9,014 nt of DNA from UBA8886 sp963578705 (GTDB taxonomy: Archaea; Thermoplasmatota; Poseidoniia; MGIII; CG-Epi1). Within the stretch, counting starts at the first letter, position 1. Every line of letters begins with the position of its first letter. The notes under the pieces are model-generated. The model ran no database searches and was not told the DNA's origin. It saw only the letters and a program-made list of their open reading frames with translations. The stretch covers positions 1-9,014 of the forward strand of contig CAUZDT010000049.1 of assembly GCA_963578705.1 (NCBI GenBank). The letters are read 5' to 3'. Positions 6,188-9,014 of the stretch are shown piece by piece. A program made the position numbers and the translations under genes.

Positions 6188-6193
6188 CACTCC
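6188..6193 (-). promoter_or_regulatory. Shine-Dalgarno of the MBL gene
   Basis: On the minus strand GGAGTG lies 5 nt before the ATG at 6182. It is one of few convincing ribosome-binding sites in the window and fixes the start of the metallo-beta-lactamase gene, which therefore has a leader transcript, unlike several neighbours. Confidence 0.6.
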
Positions 6194-6295
6194 GAACGAT
6201 TTGTTTTTCATGATTTGTTGCACCTCTTGCTACTGGACGCCCGTTTCCGGCACTCAATATCATAACCAGAATAACGAGCTTTCCGCCACATACTT

Positions 6296-6317
6296 GCGAA
6301 TTATTTAATAATTGCGC
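6296..6317. promoter_or_regulatory. AT-rich palindrome after the KH gene (promoter, operator or terminator)
   Basis: AATTATT (6299-6305) and AATAATT (6307-6313) form a perfect inverted repeat around one T. Flanking GCG and CGC extend it with a one-base bulge. It begins 12 nt after the stop of the KH gene, at the upstream end of the 147-nt spacer before the MBL gene. On the minus strand it contains ATTAAATA, a fair TATA box, which would start transcription near 6280. It could end the aIF1A-rio1-KH transcript, start the MBL one, or bind a regulator. A second TATA-like stretch, TTATGATAT, lies at about 6256-6264. The rest of the spacer shows nothing recognisable. Confidence 0.4.
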
Positions 6318-6329
6318 AGGAAACCGCCC

Positions 6330-6848
6330 TTAACGCGAGCGGCGGTGCCCTTCGAGGTAGTGGTAGACCGAACCGTGCTCGGCGCCGCCGAGCAGCATCC
6401 CCAGCGCGATTTTGGCCGCGTCGACTGCCTCGAGCGAGCCAATCAGCGCCACCGTATGCCCCTGGACCGCCACGCGGGCGTTGCTCTGCTCCTCGATGAT
6501 GCGGCGCGTCTTGCCGCTGCGGCCGATGACCCTGCCGCGCATCCGCTCCAGCCGCTTGCGCGAGTGGCCAGTGTGGTCGCGGATATCAACCACCTCGAGG
6601 TACGTTTCCGGGTCGAGCAGCTCGCGCGCCGTCTCGGGCGAAAAGCCGCGGCCGATGGCGCGCACGACCGCCAGCAGCTGCATCGCCAGCAGCGCGGCGC
6701 CCCGCTCGGGCTGGACGACGCGTACAATCCCGGTCTGTGAGTCAATTTCGAGGGTGCAGCCGGTCGCCACCTCGAACTCCTTGCGGGTCTTCCCGTCGTG
6801 GCCGATGAGCACACCGATGCGACGCTGCGGAATCCTCACGTACTCCAC
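6330..6848 (-). CDS. KH-domain RNA-binding protein (archaeal Dim2/Pno1/Krr1 type)
   Basis: The product has 172 residues and two KH domains. KH1 has the GxxG loop GHDG at 16-19 in RIGVLIGHDGKTRKEFE. KH2 has GRSG at 109-112 in GRVIGRSGKTRRIIEE. The linker RAIGRGFSPETARELL (63-78) is typical of the archaeal family. Homologues of Dim2/Pno1 bind near the 3' end of 16S rRNA during late small-subunit maturation and work with RIO kinases, which fits its place after rio1. The start is the GTG at 6848, giving the usual (M)EYVRIP N terminus. A strong GGAGGT sits 6 nt upstream within the end of rio1, and the genes overlap by 13 nt. A GTG at 6839 is the alternative. A longer reading frame from 6983 is antisense-like in its N terminus and is not supported. 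Confidence 0.92.
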   Translation of the reverse strand: MEYVRIPQRRIGVLIGHDGKTRKEFEVATGCTLEIDSQTGIVRVVQPERGAALLAMQLLAVVRAIGRGFSPETARELLDPETYLEVVDIRDHTGHSRKRLERMRGRVIGRSGKTRRIIEEQSNARVAVQGHTVALIGSLEAVDAAKIALGMLLGGAEHGSVYHYLEGHRRSR

Positions 6849-7585
6849 TGCTCGACCTCCTCGCGCGTGAGTCCCGGCAGCCGCTTGCGGAACCAGCGGT
6901 GGATATTGCCAAGGTCGCGCTCGTGCAGCTCCGCGAAGCGCGGATGCTGGCGCGGCACCGCCTGCCCCACGTCGATAATGCAAGGCTGCTCGCGCACGTT
7001 CAGTACGTTGTATTCCGACAGGTCGCCGTGCGCCAGCCCTGCGCTGTGGTACGCCTTCACCGAGTTCATCAGCTGCTGCAGGAACTCGCGGGGCTCCTCC
7101 GGCGGCAGCTCGCGCAGCGTCGGGTAGGGGTGGTAGCGCCAGCCGCGGTACTGCATCACCAGCAGGTTGCGGTGGACGTGGAACGGCTGCGGCACGCTGG
7201 CGCCAGCGGCGTGCATCAGGTGTAGGTTCTTGAACTCCTTCTGCGCCCAGGTGAAAATCCGGTCGCGGTGCGACTTGCCGCTGTGCGGGAAGCGCGGGTC
7301 GCCTTCGAGGTAGGGCGCCAGTTTGCGGAAGGTGGCGGTGCTGAGCCGGTAAATCTTGACCGCGCGGTTGCGCCCGTCGCGCGTCTTGCCGCGGAAGACG
7401 TTGGCCTCCTTGCCGGTGGCGATGATGTTTTCAAGCGTGTGCAGCACGCCGCGGCTGAAGAGCTGCTGGATGGCGCGCAACGTCGATTCGTCAAATACTG
7501 CGTCAAGCGTCTTGCGCCCGTCGCGGTCGCCCGCGCGCACCAGTTGCCCCAGCTGCCGGTCCAGCGCCAGCAGGCTCGTCTCCAT
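6836..7585 (-). CDS. rio1: RIO1-type serine/threonine protein kinase
   Basis: RIO1 is an atypical kinase/ATPase that helps release assembly factors and finish the small ribosomal subunit. The 249-residue protein shows the nucleotide loop STGKEANVF-like ATGKEANVF (57-64), the ATP lysine Lys77 in AVKIY, the RIO1 flexible-loop signature LSTATFRKLAPYLEGDPRF (81-99), WAQKEFKNL (113-121), the catalytic loop HGDLSEYN with Asp188, and IIDVGQAV with the metal-binding Asp205. All key residues are present and the length is normal for archaeal RIO1. The ATG shares its A with the TGA of aIF1A (TGATG), implying translational coupling. Its 3' end carries the ribosome-binding site for the KH gene. The order aIF1A, RIO1, KH is widely conserved in archaea and supports a shared role in translation and ribosome biogenesis. 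Confidence 0.97.
   Translation of the reverse strand: METSLLALDRQLGQLVRAGDRDGRKTLDAVFDESTLRAIQQLFSRGVLHTLENIIATGKEANVFRGKTRDGRNRAVKIYRLSTATFRKLAPYLEGDPRFPHSGKSHRDRIFTWAQKEFKNLHLMHAAGASVPQPFHVHRNLLVMQYRGWRYHPYPTLRELPPEEPREFLQQLMNSVKAYHSAGLAHGDLSEYNVLNVREQPCIIDVGQAVPRQHPRFAELHERDLGNIHRWFRKRLPGLTREEVEQWST
6855..6860 (-). promoter_or_regulatory. Shine-Dalgarno of the KH gene inside rio1
   Basis: GGAGGT on the minus strand, 6 nt before the GTG at 6848, is the best ribosome-binding site in the window. It lies within the last codons of rio1 and selects GTG 6848 over the in-frame GTG at 6839. Confidence 0.7.
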
Positions 7586-7959
7586 CAGTAGATATCCAGG
7601 ATTTCCGGTATCAGGTCCTGTCGCTTCAGGTTGGCGCTCTGCGTCGCCGTGTAGCGGAACTTGACATCAGCCTTCGAGTCCTGGAACGACCACGGCACGA
7701 TAATCAGCAGGTCGTTCTCTCGCACCCACATCCGTCGCCGCATCTTGCCGGGGATGCGCCCCATGCGCCGCTTGCCATCCTCGCAGATGAGTTGCAGCCG
7801 ACTGCCGCCCTGGAAGGTCTCGGCGACGGCGAACATCTCCCCCTTGGGGCGATACGGCAGCGGCAGCCGCAACGTATGCTTCTGCCCCTCCTTATCTTCG
7901 ATAGTAACTTTTACGCTCTGCTTGAATCCGCGCTTTTTGTCGTCGCTGGGGACTGCCAC
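7585..7959 (-). CDS. eif1A: Translation initiation factor aIF1A
   Basis: aIF1A binds the A site of the small subunit and helps scanning or start-codon selection with aIF1 and aIF2. The OB-fold core is clear: PKGEMFAVAETFQGGSRLQL, then CEDGKRRMGRIPGKMRRRMW, VRENDLLIIVPWSFQDSKAD and VKFRYT. From the GTG at 7959 the protein has 124 residues, a little longer than many archaeal forms, with a charged N-terminal tail. That GTG lies 25-26 nt downstream of a perfect TTATAA, so a leaderless mRNA is likely. In-frame GTGs at 7977 and 7971 are alternatives but sit too close to the TATA box. The open frame continues upstream to 8256 only as antisense to gcvT. It heads the aIF1A-rio1-KH operon, overlapping rio1 by one base. 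Confidence 0.93.
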   Translation of the reverse strand: MAVPSDDKKRGFKQSVKVTIEDKEGQKHTLRLPLPYRPKGEMFAVAETFQGGSRLQLICEDGKRRMGRIPGKMRRRMWVRENDLLIIVPWSFQDSKADVKFRYTATQSANLKRQDLIPEILDIY

Positions 7960-7981
7960 GTCGTGCGGCACGTCCACTCGG

Positions 7982-7987
7982 TTATAA
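7982..7987 (-). promoter_or_regulatory. Box A of the aIF1A operon
   Basis: TTATAA on the minus strand (GCTTATAACC) is centred about 26 nt upstream of GTG 7959. It is the cleanest TATA box in the window and supports that GTG as a leaderless start. Being palindromic, it could also serve gcvT on the other strand. Confidence 0.7.
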
Positions 7988-8008
7988 GCATTGAGTCGCG
8001 CCCCAACG

Positions 8009-8016
8009 GTTTTTTC
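8009..8016 (+). promoter_or_regulatory. Possible box A of gcvT
   Basis: GTTTTTTC is centred 26 nt upstream of the gcvT ATG at 8039, in the 79-nt divergent spacer shared with aIF1A. The spacing fits a leaderless archaeal promoter, and the T-rich form recalls the element at 5040-5047. No Shine-Dalgarno is present. Confidence 0.4.
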
Positions 8017-8038
8017 CCGTCGGCGGGGTGCGGTTGCG

Positions 8039-9014
8039 ATGCTCCGCACCCCGCTCCATGAAAGCCACAGGGCGCTTGGCGCACGACTGGTCGATTTCGC
8101 CGGCTGGGAGATGCCCATCCAGTTCGAGGGTATCCTTGCCGAGCACCGCGCAGTACGGTCGTCGGCAGGGGTTTTCGACGTCTCGCACATGGGGCAGCTG
8201 TTCGTCAGCGGCCCGAAGGCGGCGGCGTTCCTGGCGTGGGTCACGACGTGGGACATCCGTAACCTCGAGCCGGCGCGCTGCCGCTACTGCCACATCCTCG
8301 ACGACGAGGGGCATATCATCGACGACACGATTGTCTACTGCCTCGCCCCCGACGAGTTCCTGCTGGTGCCCAACGCTGCCACCACCGACCGCATTGCGGA
8401 CTGGCTCGCGTCGCAAATCAACGACTTCGACGCGAGCCTGGAAGACTGTAGCGCCGAGCTGGCGTGCATCGCGCTGCAAGGCCCCGACGCGCCGCAGCTG
8501 CTCGAGATGCACCTTGCGCTGGCGGTCGAGCCGTTCAGCCTGGCGCGGCAGGGCAACCTCATCGTCAGCGGCACGGGATATACGGGCGAGCCCGGCTGCG
8601 AAATCATCCTGCCGGTCGATGCGGCGCTGCCGGTCTGGGAGGCGCTGCTGGCGCTCGGCGCCACGCCGTGCGGGCTTGGCGCACGCGACACGCTGCGGCT
8701 CGAGCGCGGGATGCTGCTCTCGGGGACCGACTTCGACGGGAGCCAGACGCCGCTCGAGGCAAACTGCGGCTGGGTCATCGGCTGGGGCCACCAGTTCATC
8801 GGCCGCGAGCCGCTGCTGGCGCAGCGCGGCAGCGGCTACGCGGTGCTGCGCGGCATCCAGCTCGCCGAGCGCGGCGTCCCGCGCCCCGGCTGCGACATCT
8901 TCCATAACGGCGAACGCGTCGGCTGCCTTACGAGCGGGACGCTCTCCCCGTCATTGGGGACCGGCATCGGCCTCGCCTACCTCAACCTCGAGCCGGGGAC
9001 GGCGGTGACGGTCG
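8039..9014 (+). CDS. gcvT: Glycine cleavage system T protein (aminomethyltransferase), 3'-truncated by window edge
   Basis: GcvT transfers the aminomethyl carbon from lipoylated H protein to tetrahydrofolate, giving methylene-THF and ammonia. The frame is open from the ATG at 8039 to the window end, 325 codons without a stop. It shows the family landmarks: HESHRALGARLVDFAGWEMP (7-26), AEHRAVRSSAGVFDVSHMG (34-52), IIDDTIVY with the likely catalytic Asp96, LVPNAATTDR, IALQGPDA, SGTGYTGEPGCEI, PCGLGARDTLRLERGMLLSG (210-229), TPLEANCGW and FIGREPLL. The C-terminal barrel begins (LRGIQLAERGVPRPG, then GCLTSGTLSPSLGTGIGLAY). About 40 residues are missing beyond the edge. It is transcribed divergently from aIF1A. 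The other glycine cleavage genes would be expected downstream. The long plus-strand frame from 8028 and the minus-strand frames here are shadows. Confidence 0.96.
   Translation, partial: MLRTPLHESHRALGARLVDFAGWEMPIQFEGILAEHRAVRSSAGVFDVSHMGQLFVSGPKAAAFLAWVTTWDIRNLEPARCRYCHILDDEGHIIDDTIVYCLAPDEFLLVPNAATTDRIADWLASQINDFDASLEDCSAELACIALQGPDAPQLLEMHLALAVEPFSLARQGNLIVSGTGYTGEPGCEIILPVDAALPVWEALLALGATPCGLGARDTLRLERGMLLSGTDFDGSQTPLEANCGWVIGWGHQFIGREPLLAQRGSGYAVLRGIQLAERGVPRPGCDIFHNGERVGCLTSGTLSPSLGTGIGLAYLNLEPGTAVTV

Noticed and set aside
8079..8695. Repeated CTTGGCGCAC at two places in gcvT
   Set aside because: Both copies encode the L-G-A-R motif that occurs twice in GcvT proteins, so it is a protein-level coincidence.
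7982..8905. Long minus-strand open frame opposite gcvT
   Set aside because: Arg/Ala-rich low-complexity translation with no motif; antisense shadow produced by GC-rich codons of gcvT.
8028..9008. Long 326-residue plus-strand open frame
   Set aside because: Its translation is Ser/Arg-rich shadow; the real gcvT is in another frame from 8039 and stays open past the window end.
1..9014. CRISPR array, insertion sequence, phage or toxin-antitoxin system
   Set aside because: No regularly spaced repeats, transposase, integrase or terminal repeats were seen on either strand.

Overview
The window reads as chromosomal DNA of a GC-rich archaeon. The best evidence is the run aIF1A, RIO1 kinase and two-KH (Dim2/Pno1-type) protein, a typical archaeal translation and ribosome-biogenesis cluster. 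TATA-like boxes also sit about 26 nt upstream of several start codons and of the tRNA gene, which is the archaeal promoter spacing and implies many leaderless mRNAs. The large exported, membrane-anchored subtilase with CARDB and PKD domains suits a heterotrophic, protein-degrading euryarchaeon. A relative of the marine Thermoplasmatota (Poseidoniia-like) is my guess, not a demonstrated assignment.

Layout: 1-566 (+) holds the 3' part of pcm, protein-L-isoaspartate methyltransferase. It converges on purE (608-1069, -), with a hairpin between them. A complete tRNA-Arg(GCG) with encoded CCA lies at 1179-1254 (+), with a well-placed box A. From 1255 to 1600 the DNA is less GC-rich (about 50 % over 1381-1560) and fragmentary: a 48-residue lipoprotein ORF on the minus strand and a calcium-loop-like peptide fragment on the plus strand. 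The subtilase occupies 1601-4759 (+). Its 3' end overlaps, tail to tail, an unrecognised 101-residue protein (4713-5018, -).

The minus-strand block then runs, in transcription order from 7959 down, aIF1A, rio1, KH protein, a 147-nt AT-rich spacer, an RNase Z-like metallo-beta-lactamase, a QueD/PTPS-like protein and the 101-residue protein. The first three overlap by 1 to 13 nt and are surely one operon for initiation and small-subunit maturation. The MBL and QueD-like genes abut as TGA-GTG. Divergent from aIF1A is gcvT (8039 to beyond the end, +), the aminomethyltransferase of the glycine cleavage system.

The most unusual item is the QueD-like protein. It aligns almost residue for residue with bacterial QueD and keeps the Cys, Asp-His and Glu active-site positions, yet all three zinc-binding histidines are replaced (Arg16, Tyr31, Leu33). 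No dramatic new multi-gene system is evident; the rest is mainly conserved core genes.
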